From Syntrophomonas wolfei subsp. methylbutyratica (GTDB lineage: Bacteria > Bacillota > Syntrophomonadia > Syntrophomonadales > Syntrophomonadaceae), in NCBI RefSeq assembly GCF_001570625.1, contig NZ_BBQT01000002.1:215136-279135 (forward strand): DNA of 64,000 bases, read 5' to 3'. The notes under the pieces are model-generated. The model was given only the letters and a program-made list of their open reading frames with translations. It was not told the DNA's origin and made no database searches. Shown here in pieces: positions 25,617 through 32,680 of the stretch; the first letter of the stretch is position 1; each line of letters opens with the position of its first letter. A program made the translations under genes and the position numbers.

Positions 25617-25701
25617 GGAGGGATACCCAAGTGGCCAAAGGGGGCAGACTGTAAATCTGTTGGCACCGCCTTCGAAGGTTCAAATCCTTCTCCCTCCACC
25701 A
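25617..25701 (+). tRNA. tRNA-Tyr (anticodon GTA)
   Basis: 85-nt class II tRNA with acceptor GGAGGGA/TCCCTCC, anticodon loop CTGTAAA, a long variable arm (about TTGGCACCGCCTTC) and encoded ACCA end. Confidence 0.96.
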
Positions 25702-25708
25702 TAAATGA

Positions 25709-25779
<71 letters not shown>

Positions 25780-25784
<5 letters not shown>

Positions 25785-26165
25785 TAAAAGCGACCATGGA
25801 CAGTACTACAGCTACATCCATGTAAACAAATAGAATATTAAATGCTGCTAAAAGCAGGCAAAAACTTACCCGAGGTCGCATCAGTAGTGCCCGCAGGGTG
25901 CAACCATAAAAGCGACCATGGAACGTACTACGGGTACATTCATGTCAACAAATAAAATATTAAATGCTGCTGAAAGCAGGCAGAAACTTACCCAGGGTCG
26001 CACTAGTAGTGCCCGCAACCTTAATAGTGACATCCGAAGGATGGAACACCAGGAGTACCCGAAGGGTGCAGGGTGCAACCATGTAAGCGACCATGGACAG
26101 TACAATAGCTACATCCATGTAAACAAATAGAATATAGAACGCTGCTAAAAGCAGGCAAAAACAGC
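25780..26165 (+). repeat. tRNA-linked 122-bp repeat, three copies (family E)
   Basis: Copies begin at about 25780, 25902 and 26077, each with AACCATAAAAGCGACCATGG (AACCATGTAAGCG in the third) and continuing through ACATCCATGT to CTGCTAAAAGCAGGCAAAAAC. The first two are spaced 122 bp; a family A module (26013-26075) is inserted before the third. Copy 1 starts inside the 3' end of tRNA-fMet. Each unit can form CATGGA/TCCATG and CTGC-TAAAA-GCAG hairpins. The gap between tRNAs holds nothing else recognisable. Confidence 0.8.
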
Positions 26166-26178
26166 CAGGTTAATTTAC

Positions 26179-26254
26179 GCCCTTATAGCTCAGTCGGCAG
26201 AGCGCATCCTTGGTAAGGATGAGGTCACCGGTTCAAGTCCGGTTAAGGGCTCCA
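26179..26254 (+). tRNA. tRNA-Thr (anticodon GGT)
   Basis: Acceptor GCCCTTA/TAAGGGC, anticodon stem-loop CATCC-TTGGTAA-GGATG, T-arm CCGGTTCAAGTCCGG, encoded TCCA end. 76 nt. Reads ACC/ACU, complementing the TGT isoacceptor upstream. Confidence 0.96.
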
Positions 26255-26257
26255 TCC

Positions 26258-26334
26258 GGCGGCGTAGCTCAGCTGGCTAGAGCATACGGTTCATACCCGT
26301 AGTGTCAGGGGTTCAAATCCCTTCGCCGCTACCA
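26258..26334 (+). tRNA. Elongator tRNA-Met (anticodon CAT)
   Basis: Acceptor GGCGGCG/CGCCGCT (closed by G-T at the end), anticodon stem-loop TACGG-TTCATAC-CCGTA and encoded ACCA end. 77 nt. The first pair is not C-A, so it is not an initiator; an Ile-CAU (TilS-modified) identity is less likely but not excluded by sequence alone. Confidence 0.88.
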
Positions 26335-26343
26335 TAGATTATT

Positions 26344-26372
26344 AAGGAGTGATATTCACTCCTTTTATTTTA
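26344..26372 (+). terminator. Terminator of the tRNA cluster
   Basis: AAGGAGTGA (26344-26352), loop TAT, TCACTCCTT (26356-26364), followed by a T-rich tail TTATTTTATTTTTTT. Perfect 9-bp stem. Confidence 0.9.
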
Positions 26373-26467
26373 TTTTTTTATTGGGTAGAATATTAATTAA
26401 CGATTCTGCTATGAGGCCCCCACTGAATGTAAATGAGTCAATATTATAGTAGAGATAGTGAATAAGG

Positions 26468-26496
26468 TTTTGAATTTTCATGTAATGTCTTATACT
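26468..26496 (+). promoter_or_regulatory. Possible promoter of tuf1
   Basis: TATACT at 26491-26496 is a good -10; upstream is TTTTGAAT, giving either TTGAAT with a 15-bp spacer or TTTTGA with 17 bp, so the -35 is weak. It would produce a leader of about 190 nt. Confidence 0.4.
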
Positions 26497-26519
26497 ATTG
26501 GACAGGATACTACTCTTTG

Positions 26520-26660
26520 CAGGGAATCCGTTATCGGATTTATCCGATGACTAACTCGCTCTAAGGCTCCCGCCTCTATAGGCAGGAGTAAGGGCGACTA
26601 AGTCCCTGGATAAGTGCGACTAAGCTTCAGATGGAGTTAAAACTCCACCTGAAGCAAGTC
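26520..26660 (+). ncRNA. Structured leader or small RNA upstream of tuf1
   Basis: CTCCCGCCT-CTAT-AGGCAGGAG forms one hairpin (about 26566-26588) and GCTTCAG-A-TGGAGTT / AACTCCA-C-CTGAAGC another (26624-26655), followed by a U-rich AAGTCTTACTTTATTTT. Between them GCGACTAAG occurs twice. The density of structure suggests a leader RNA or independent RNA ending at the second hairpin; layout recalls published Firmicutes intergenic RNA motifs such as raiA, but I cannot confirm a family. Confidence 0.45.
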
Positions 26661-26694
26661 TTACTTTATTTTAAAAGGAAAGGTGAGAGAAAGG

Positions 26695-27897
26695 ATGGCA
26701 AAGGCAAAATACGAGAGGACAAAACCTCATCTTAACATTGGGACCATAGGTCACATAGACCATGGCAAGACCACATTGACAGCAGCGATAACCCAGACCC
26801 TGTCGAAAGTAGGAGGAGCCAAGGCCACGTCCTATGAAGAGATTGACAAAGCCCCGGAAGAGCGGGAAAGAGGCATAACCATCAACACCTCGCATGTTGA
26901 ATATCAAACCGAAACCCGTCACTACGCCCATGTAGACTGCCCCGGTCATGCTGACTACATAAAGAACATGATCACCGGAGCAGCGCAGATGGACGGATCC
27001 ATACTGGTAGTATCAGCCGCTGACGGCCCCATGCCGCAGACCCGGGAGCACATACTGCTATCCCGTCAGGTAGGGGTACCCTATATAGTAGTATTTATGA
27101 ACAAGACCGACATGGTAGACGACCCCGAGCTACTGGAACTGGTAGAAATGGAAGTCAGAGAACTCTTAAGCTTCTATGAGTTTCCCGGAGACGACATCCC
27201 CGTACTAATGGGCTCAGCCCTGAAGGCCCTGGAATGCGGTTGTGGCAGTCGGGAATGCGAATGGTGCAAGCATATATGGGAACTGATGGATGCGGTAGAC
27301 AGTTATATACCCCTGCCGGAAAGAGCAGTTGACAAGCCCTTCCTGATGCCCATAGAAGACGTATTCACCATAACCGGAAGAGGCACCGTAACCACAGGAA
27401 GAGTAGAGAGAGGTCAGGTAAAAGTAGGAGACGAAGTAGAAATAGTAGGAATGAGAGAAGCCACCAGAAAGACCGTGTGTACTGGAGTAGAAATGTTCCG
27501 CAAGCTTCTGGACTATGCCGAAGCCGGAGACAATATCGGCACCCTGTTAAGAGGAGTAGACCGCAAAGAAGTAGAAAGAGGCATGGTACTGGCCAAGCCC
27601 GGCAGCATCAAGCCCCTGACCGCATTCAATGCTGAAGTATACGTCCTGACCAAAGAAGAAGGCGGGAGACACACCCCGTTCTTTGGCGGTTACAGACCGC
27701 AATTCTATTTCCGGACCACCGACGTAACCGGAATAATCCAGTTGCCCGAAGGAGTAGAGATGGTAATGCCCGGGGACAATGTACAGATGGCAATAGAGCT
27801 GATAACCCCGATAGCCGTAGAAGAAGGTTTGAGATTCGCCATCCGTGAAGGCGGAAGAACGGTAGGTGCCGGTGTGGTTACCAGTTTGAACGAGTAA
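26695..27897 (+). CDS. tuf: Elongation factor Tu, copy 1
   Basis: 400-residue GTPase delivering aminoacyl-tRNA. G-domain motifs GHIDHGKT (19-26), DCPGH (81-85) and NKTD (136-139); domains 2 and 3 follow. Unusual: residues 181-191 read [11 protein letters not shown], a cysteine-rich stretch replacing the short GD of E. coli EF-Tu. ATG 26695 is chosen because [12 protein letters not shown] is the family start and AGGTGAG lies upstream. The coding sequence is almost identical to copy 2 at 43266. Confidence 0.97.
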   Translation: MAKAKYERTKPHLNIGTIGHIDHGKTTLTAAITQTLSKVGGAKATSYEEIDKAPEERERGITINTSHVEYQTETRHYAHVDCPGHADYIKNMITGAAQMDGSILVVSAADGPMPQTREHILLSRQVGVPYIVVFMNKTDMVDDPELLELVEMEVRELLSFYEFPGDDIPVLMGSALKALECGCGSRECEWCKHIWELMDAVDSYIPLPERAVDKPFLMPIEDVFTITGRGTVTTGRVERGQVKVGDEVEIVGMREATRKTVCTGVEMFRKLLDYAEAGDNIGTLLRGVDRKEVERGMVLAKPGSIKPLTAFNAEVYVLTKEEGGRHTPFFGGYRPQFYFRTTDVTGIIQLPEGVEMVMPGDNVQMAIELITPIAVEEGLRFAIREGGRTVGAGVVTSLNE

Positions 27898-27933
27898 ACA
27901 GGGAAAATGATCCTATATTTCTGTTAAGGGATT

Positions 27934-27964
27934 ATACAGCAGGGGTCTTGTTCCCCTGCTGTAT
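27934..27964 (+). terminator. Strong hairpin after tuf1
   Basis: ATACAGCAGGGG and CCCCTGCTGTAT form a perfect 12-bp stem with a 7-nt loop. No T-run follows, so it may be a processing or stabilising element rather than a true terminator. Confidence 0.5.
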
Positions 27965-27989
27965 TGACTGATGAAGAAAAAAGAGCTAT

Positions 27990-28019
27990 TTGACATGAGG
28001 AATAGCCTTGTGATAGATT
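27990..28019 (+). promoter_or_regulatory. Promoter of rpmG-secE-nusG
   Basis: TTGACA (27990-27995), an 18-bp spacer and TAGATT (28014-28019), 41 bp before the rpmG start. Confidence 0.7.
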
Positions 28020-28059
28020 ATTATAGGATTTTTGTGCAGAGGATGGAGGTGTCATTGCA

Positions 28060-28209
28060 GTGAGAGTTGGAGTAACACTGGCATGCAGCGAATGTAAACA
28101 ACGTAATTATACGACCACCAGAGACAAGAAAAAGCAAGGTGAAAAAATAGAGAAGAAGAAATATTGTCGCTTTTGCAATACGCATACACTCCACAAAGAA
28201 ATCAAGTAA
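28060..28209 (+). CDS. rpmG: 50S ribosomal protein L33
   Basis: A 49-residue zinc-ribbon ribosomal protein: [17 protein letters not shown] then [15 protein letters not shown], so all four zinc cysteines are present (C+ form). GTG start with GGAGG about 10 nt upstream. rpmG-secE-nusG is the standard order. Confidence 0.94.
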   Translation: MRVGVTLACSECKQRNYTTTRDKKKQGEKIEKKKYCRFCNTHTLHKEIK

Positions 28210-28227
28210 TCTAGAGGGTGTGAATAA

Positions 28228-28470
28228 ATGGTGAAAAATAATGTTTCGGAAGTTAAGGAATCAGCTTTAAAACTACGCTGGGAGAATGGGAAACAATTCT
28301 TCTTAAATGTTTACAGTGAATTAAAAAAGGTACACTGGCCTAATAGACAACAAATGATAGCTTATACTGGAGTGGTACTAATCGCTGTAACCCTGGTAGC
28401 CGTTATAATCTGGTTATTTGATTCAGGACTCTCGTTTTTATTGGCGAAGCTATTTGAAGCCTTTGCCTAG
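28228..28470 (+). CDS. secE: Preprotein translocase subunit SecE
   Basis: 80 residues with the SecE hallmark FLNVYSELKKVHWPNRQQM amphipathic helix followed by a single transmembrane helix (about residues 44-68). Clamps SecY in the SecYEG channel. Ends 8 nt before the conventional nusG start. Confidence 0.95.
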   Translation: MVKNNVSEVKESALKLRWENGKQFFLNVYSELKKVHWPNRQQMIAYTGVVLIAVTLVAVIIWLFDSGLSFLLAKLFEAFA

Positions 28471-28478
28471 ATAAGGAG

Positions 28479-29090
28479 GTGGATCTAATTAACGACCGGC
28501 AAGCAGGTGTCACGGAAGTTCTTGAAAGAGAGCAAAGTGTAGAGCCCGCTGAGGAAACAAGACATCAGGGTGATTGGTATGTGGTACATACCTATTCGGG
28601 ATATGAAAACAAAATAAAGGTTGACCTGTCCAAAAGAGTAGAATCCATGAATATGCAGGACAAAATCTTTGAGGTTATTATTCCCGAGGAACAGGAAGTA
28701 GAATACAAAAACGGCAAACGCAAGGTTACCAACAAGAGAATTTTTCCCGGCTATGTTATTGTAAACATGATTATGGATGATGACTCCTGGTATGTAGTGC
28801 GCCATACTCCTGGAGTAACCGGTTTTGTAGGAAGTGGCAGCAAGCCTATTCCCCTGCATCAGGAAGAAATAGACAAGATTCGCCGTCAGATGGGACTGAT
28901 GGAAAAGAAGACCATGATTATTGATATTGAAATAGGAGAGAGTATCCGGGTCAAAACCGGTCCCTTTGCCAATTTCGAAGGAGTAGTGCGGGAATTGCTG
29001 CCGGAAAAAGGAAAGATAAGAGTTAACATTTCCATGTTTGGCAGGGAGACGCCCGTAGAACTGGATTATGAACAAATAGAAAAGATATAG
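28479..29090 (+). CDS. nusG: Transcription termination/antitermination factor NusG
   Basis: NGN domain from GDWYVVHTYSGYENKIK (about residue 32) to about 140, and the C-terminal KOW domain with GPFANFEGVV. Coordinates use the conventional GTG at 28479, but that GTG is inside the AAGGAGGTG ribosome-binding sequence itself. With that site, the start would be ATT at 28488 (about 8 nt after GGAGG). A ~28-residue acidic extension precedes the NGN fold in either case. Confidence 0.93.
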   Translation: MDLINDRQAGVTEVLEREQSVEPAEETRHQGDWYVVHTYSGYENKIKVDLSKRVESMNMQDKIFEVIIPEEQEVEYKNGKRKVTNKRIFPGYVIVNMIMDDDSWYVVRHTPGVTGFVGSGSKPIPLHQEEIDKIRRQMGLMEKKTMIIDIEIGESIRVKTGPFANFEGVVRELLPEKGKIRVNISMFGRETPVELDYEQIEKI

Positions 29091-29130
29091 CGCTGTGTTG
29101 AAACTGCTCCGCAGTTTCTTCCGATGCTTA
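29089..29130 (+). repeat. Structured repeat family D, 3' fragment
   Basis: AGCGCTGTGTTGAAACTGCT followed by CCGCAGTTTCTTCCGATGCTTA repeats the 3' end of the elements at 16808-16943 and 19839-19968, including the GAAACTGC-TCC-GCAGTTTC hairpin. It starts at the nusG stop codon and ends 20 nt before the rplK ribosome-binding site. Confidence 0.7.
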
Positions 29131-29162
29131 AAGCTATTAAGGAAAGAAGGAGGTGGAGGGAA

Positions 29163-29588
29163 ATGGCACGAAAAGTCTTGGGTAAAATATCACTACAGAT
29201 TGCTGCAGGAAAAGCTACGCCAGCACCACCGGTAGGACCAGCCCTGGGCCAATATGGGGTTAATATAATGGGATTTTGCAAAGAGTATAATGCCAGAACA
29301 GCCAATCAAGCCGGCTATATTGTACCAGTAGAAATAACAGTGTTTGAAGACCGGTCTTTCACTTTTGTGATTAAATCACCCCCGGCTTCTGATTTGTTGA
29401 AAAAGGCTGCCAATATAGACAAAGGATCGGGTGAGCCGAACAAGAAGAAGATTGGTAAAGTCCCCCGGGCCAAGCTGCTGGAAATAGCGGAAACCAAAAA
29501 AGAAGACCTGAATGCCAGCGACATTGATGCAGCGGTAAAAATGATAGAAGGAACCGCCCGCAGTATGGGACTGGAAATAATTGATTAA
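29163..29588 (+). CDS. rplK: 50S ribosomal protein L11
   Basis: 141 residues with the N-terminal proline-rich hinge [19 protein letters not shown] and the C-terminal rRNA-binding domain. ATG 29163 is preceded by AAGGAGGTGGAGG and begins [12 protein letters not shown]; upstream in-frame codons come from the family D repeat and are not part of the protein. Heads the rplK-rplA pair. Confidence 0.97.
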   Translation: MARKVLGKISLQIAAGKATPAPPVGPALGQYGVNIMGFCKEYNARTANQAGYIVPVEITVFEDRSFTFVIKSPPASDLLKKAANIDKGSGEPNKKKIGKVPRAKLLEIAETKKEDLNASDIDAAVKMIEGTARSMGLEIID

Positions 29589-29666
29589 GTATAAGTGATT
29601 TTATGTTTTATGATTATGAACCATGGTGGGAGGCCTAAGCCGATTACCACAAGGAGGATGAAAGAA

Positions 29667-30368
29667 TTGAAGAGAGGAAAAAATTACCAACAAGCCAGCG
29701 AAAAATTGGATAGCCTGGTACTTTATGAGCCGCGAGAAGCGTTGGAACTGGTTAAGGAGATAGCCAAAGCCAAATTTGACGAAACCGTAGAGGTGCACAT
29801 TAAACTGGGCGTGGATCCGCGGCATGCTGACCAGCAAGTCAGAGGTACGGTTAGCCTGCCCAATGGAACGGGGAAAACCCGTAAGGTATTGGTATTTGCC
29901 AAGGGAGAGAAAATCAAAGAGGCTGAACTGGCAGGGGCTGATTATGTCGGAGGAGAAGACCTGGCCGAAAAAATACAGGGTGGCTGGTTTGATTTTGATG
30001 TGGCGGTAGCTACCCCCGATATGATGGCCGTTGTAGGAAAAATGGGTAAAATCCTGGGGCCTCGCGGATTGATGCCGAATCCGAAAGCAGGAACAGTAAC
30101 CTTTGATATCGAGCGTACCATTAAGGAATTAAAGGCCGGTCGGATAGAGTACCGGGTGGACAAAAGCGCTATTGTACATGCACCCATTGGGAGGATTTCC
30201 TTTGAGGTGGATAAATTGCAAGAAAATCTGAATGCCTTTGCTGAGGCCTTGCTCAAAGCCCGGCCGGCAGCGGCTAAAGGGCAATATATGCGCTCAGTCA
30301 CAGTATGCTCTACCATGAGCCCGGGAGTAAAAATCAACCCGCTAGTCTTAATGGCGGCCAACAAATAA
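29667..30368 (+). CDS. rplA: 50S ribosomal protein L1
   Basis: 233-residue L1 with the family core [19 protein letters not shown] and [21 protein letters not shown] prefer TTG 29667 ([14 protein letters not shown]): AAGGAGG ends 9 nt before it, whereas ATG 29658 directly abuts the same site. In other bacteria L1 represses its own operon. Confidence 0.95.
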   Translation: MKRGKNYQQASEKLDSLVLYEPREALELVKEIAKAKFDETVEVHIKLGVDPRHADQQVRGTVSLPNGTGKTRKVLVFAKGEKIKEAELAGADYVGGEDLAEKIQGGWFDFDVAVATPDMMAVVGKMGKILGPRGLMPNPKAGTVTFDIERTIKELKAGRIEYRVDKSAIVHAPIGRISFEVDKLQENLNAFAEALLKARPAAAKGQYMRSVTVCSTMSPGVKINPLVLMAANK

Positions 30369-30387
30369 AATTAAAATTGCCAATAAA

Positions 30388-30513
30388 ATTACCGTAGACA
30401 GCCGGTGGCAAAAGCCTTAAAGAACAGTAGTTCACCTGCCGAGGGATTGATATAAAAACTGTATTTTTCCATGCAGTATATTAACCTCTGCAGGTCATCG
30501 GCAGAGGTTTTTT
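30388..30513 (+). promoter_or_regulatory. L10 leader (ribosomal protein autoregulatory RNA) with attenuator
   Basis: ACCGTAGACAGCCGGTGGCA ... TTCACCTGCCGAGGG matches the conserved L10(L12)4-binding leader, followed by the terminator AACCTCTGC (30483-30491) / GCAGAGGTTTTTTT (30501-30513). It lies directly upstream of rplJ-rplL, where L10-L12 would bind to reduce expression. Confidence 0.85.
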
Positions 30514-30543
30514 AATGGATTTAGTTAAAAGAGGGGGTGAAAA

Positions 30544-31068
30544 ATGATGCCCAAAATTGAAGAAAAGCAAAAGATAGTAAAAGAGATTGAGGGAAAGCTA
30601 CAGGACTCCATGCTGGTTGTTTTTGCCGACTACCGGGGGATTAAGGTTGAAGAAATTACCGATTTAAGGAACAAACTCCGGATGCCCGGGGTAGAATTCA
30701 AGGTGCTCAAAAACACCATGACCGAGTTTGCCCTGCAAAATACGGGGAATCCCGAGGTAATATCGCATATTGCCGGCCCCAATGTGGTGCTTTTTAGCAA
30801 GGAAGATCCGGTAAGCCCTACCAAAGTTATTTATGACTTTATCAAGCAGTACAAAAAGCTGGAGGTTAAAGTTGCTATACTTGAGGGACAGATGGTTTTA
30901 CCTGATAGAGTAAAAGCCCTGTCTGAATTACCACCACGGGAAGTATTACTGGCCCAGGTTCTGGGTACTATGCAGGCGCCAATCACCAGCCTGGTATATG
31001 TACTTAATGCCAATATCGGCGGATTGGTAAATGTATTGGATCAGATCCGGCAACAAAAAGCAGGTTAA
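30544..31068 (+). CDS. rplJ: 50S ribosomal protein L10
   Basis: 174 residues: rRNA-binding domain (VVFADYRGIKVEEITDLRNKLR, about 25-45) and a C-terminal helix that docks L7/L12 dimers. Starts at one of two adjacent ATGs after AGAGGGGGTG. Controlled by the leader just upstream and co-transcribed with rplL. Confidence 0.96.
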   Translation: MMPKIEEKQKIVKEIEGKLQDSMLVVFADYRGIKVEEITDLRNKLRMPGVEFKVLKNTMTEFALQNTGNPEVISHIAGPNVVLFSKEDPVSPTKVIYDFIKQYKKLEVKVAILEGQMVLPDRVKALSELPPREVLLAQVLGTMQAPITSLVYVLNANIGGLVNVLDQIRQQKAG

Positions 31069-31138
31069 GAACCTTTAGTAATTCAATGAGAGTAAGAGAA
31101 CAAATAATTAAATATATTAAATTTGGGAGGTAATATTA

Positions 31139-31516
31139 ATGAGTAAAGTACAGGAAGTTATCGATATCGTCAAGCAAATGACCGTTTTGGAGTTATCCGA
31201 ACTGGTAAAGGCCCTGGAGGAAGAATTTGGAGTTAGCGCCGCTGCTCCCGTAGCCGTTGCTGCTGCCCCTGCCGCTGGTGCTGCTGCAGAAGCCGTTGAG
31301 GAGCAATATGAGTTTGATGTTATTCTTACCTCATCCGGTGAAAAGAAGATTAATGTCATTAAGGTAGTTAGAGAGATAACCGGGCTAGGACTTAAAGAAG
31401 CCAAGACCCTCGTAGATGAATGCCCCAATCCGGTAAAAGAAAAAATCACCAAGGAAGAGGCCAACGAAATAAAAGCTAAGATTGAAGAAGCCGGTGGCAG
31501 TGTAGAAGTAAAATAG
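31139..31516 (+). CDS. rplL: 50S ribosomal protein L7/L12
   Basis: 125 residues: N-terminal dimerisation helices, an alanine-rich hinge (about 38-58) and the globular factor-binding domain ([32 protein letters not shown]). GGGAGGTAATATTA precedes the ATG. Its stop codon abuts a TTTTTTGCAGTAG family A end. Confidence 0.97.
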   Translation: MSKVQEVIDIVKQMTVLELSELVKALEEEFGVSAAAPVAVAAAPAAGAAAEAVEEQYEFDVILTSSGEKKINVIKVVREITGLGLKEAKTLVDECPNPVKEKITKEEANEIKAKIEEAGGSVEVK

Positions 31517-31604
31517 TTTTTTGCAGTAGAACCCCTCATGGCCGCAACCTTAATAGTGATACCCGCAGGGTGGAACACCAGGAGTACCCGCAGGGTGAGG
31601 GCCA
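31517..31604. repeat. Family A terminal fragment with module block
   Basis: TTTTTTGCAGTAGAA directly after the rplL stop is a family A terminus; CCGCAACCTTAATAGTGATA and the hairpin modules ACCCGCAGGGT (twice) follow. It abuts the family C copy, forming a composite repeat island. Confidence 0.6.
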
Positions 31605-31692
31605 TGACCACCGATGAAAAGCGAGTTAGTAGGCGCTTGAATAGTAAGATGCAGTAGGAAATAAATTAACCCCTCACCCCTTACTCCTCACT
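31599..31692 (-). repeat. Dispersed repeat family C, copy 2 (inverted)
   Basis: Reverse complement of 839-931 with about 10 differences (CCATGACCACCGATGAAAAG through CTTACTCCTCACTTTTC). Confidence 0.75.
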
Positions 31693-31740
31693 TTTCTTAC
31701 GAATCATGCTTTATTTACAGGAAGTCCAATAAAAGACTAA

Positions 31741-31770
31741 AAAAAGTGCTGCTCAAGCAGCACTTTTTTT
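31741..31770 (+). terminator. Terminator of the rplJL operon
   Basis: AAAAAGTGCTGC, loop TCAA, GCAGCACTTTTTTT: a perfect 12-bp stem ending in a T-run. Confidence 0.95.
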
Positions 31771-31789
31771 ATTGCTCAAATCAAATTTG

Positions 31790-31798
31790 TGATATAAT
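31790..31798 (+). promoter_or_regulatory. Extended -10 promoter of the exported protein gene
   Basis: TGA-TATAAT (31790-31798), 42 bp before the start codon at 31840; the best -35 candidate (TTGCTC, 15-bp spacer) is poor. Confidence 0.5.
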
Positions 31799-31839
31799 CT
31801 TAGTTCAAGTTTATTTTACGTAAGGAAGGGGTATGATAG

Positions 31840-32499
31840 ATGATGAAGAATTTTTCCCCATTAATCTTTACTCTCCTCTTTATGATAGTATTATGGCCTG
31901 GGCCGGTTCAGGCGGCAGAGGTACTCTGGCAAATAGATTTACGCGATGATGGTTCCATATATGAAAGTCTGACTATGGAGCAACCACCCGGCTTTGATAC
32001 TAAGGAGTGGAAGCAAATAGAGGGAGGAGAAGAGTACAAGTTAGAGCGCAAGCTGGACAACTGGCAGGCTTATCAGGCTCAATCGCAAAGATTACCGATA
32101 AAGGCAGAGATTAAGAATTACATAGTATTCAAGAGAACATCTTTATTCTGGGAAAAAGATAAATCGGCGGATTTTTTACAAGCAGTAGTTGATTCAGGAC
32201 AGGGACAGCTTAAGATTAGGATTCCGGGTGCCATTGGCGAAAGCTCGGCCGATGAAGTTAAAGACATGGCCGCTACCTGGGAATTAAAACGCCTGGCTGC
32301 CATGGAAGATGGGCAGAAGCTTTTAGCAGCAAGTGTTTTGGATGGGCTAATGCTGGGAGTGGTGCTATTTGGAACGGGATTTCTGATAATAATAATATGG
32401 TTTATGAGAAGAATGAAGCGGGTAAATAATCTCATTCAAGAAAGATACTCCCTGGAGAATATTGGACAGGAAGAAGATTTAGATGAAGATGATGATTGA
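31840..32499 (+). CDS. Exported membrane-anchored protein of unknown function
   Basis: 219 residues: signal peptide (about 1-26, cleavage likely after VQAAE region), a soluble domain starting EVLWQIDLRDDGSIYESL, a transmembrane helix (about 166-190) and an acidic cytoplasmic tail (QEEDLDEDDD). The architecture and the opening 'DGS...ES' strand recall LppM/DUF3153-type proteins, but this is only a resemblance. It sits alone between the rplL terminator and the rpoB promoter, with its own promoter. Confidence 0.75.
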   Translation: MMKNFSPLIFTLLFMIVLWPGPVQAAEVLWQIDLRDDGSIYESLTMEQPPGFDTKEWKQIEGGEEYKLERKLDNWQAYQAQSQRLPIKAEIKNYIVFKRTSLFWEKDKSADFLQAVVDSGQGQLKIRIPGAIGESSADEVKDMAATWELKRLAAMEDGQKLLAASVLDGLMLGVVLFGTGFLIIIIWFMRRMKRVNNLIQERYSLENIGQEEDLDEDDD

Positions 32500-32514
32500 T
32501 AACAGAAAAATATC

Positions 32515-32543
32515 TTGACTGCAAATAGTCTATATGATAATAT
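32515..32543 (+). promoter_or_regulatory. Promoter of rpoB-rpoC
   Basis: TTGACT (32515-32520), a 17-bp spacer and TAATAT (32538-32543); leader of about 130 nt before rpoB. Confidence 0.8.
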
Positions 32544-32680
32544 TAATAATTGCCATTGTAGTATAAGGTGAAATATTTATTAAATAGATGGTATTAGTAA
32601 GTTTGGAATTAAAGCGAGGTTTAAGGTTAGGCCTTGCTTTTCACTTCTTTTGGGAATTTTTTAAAGGGGTGAATTATTGA

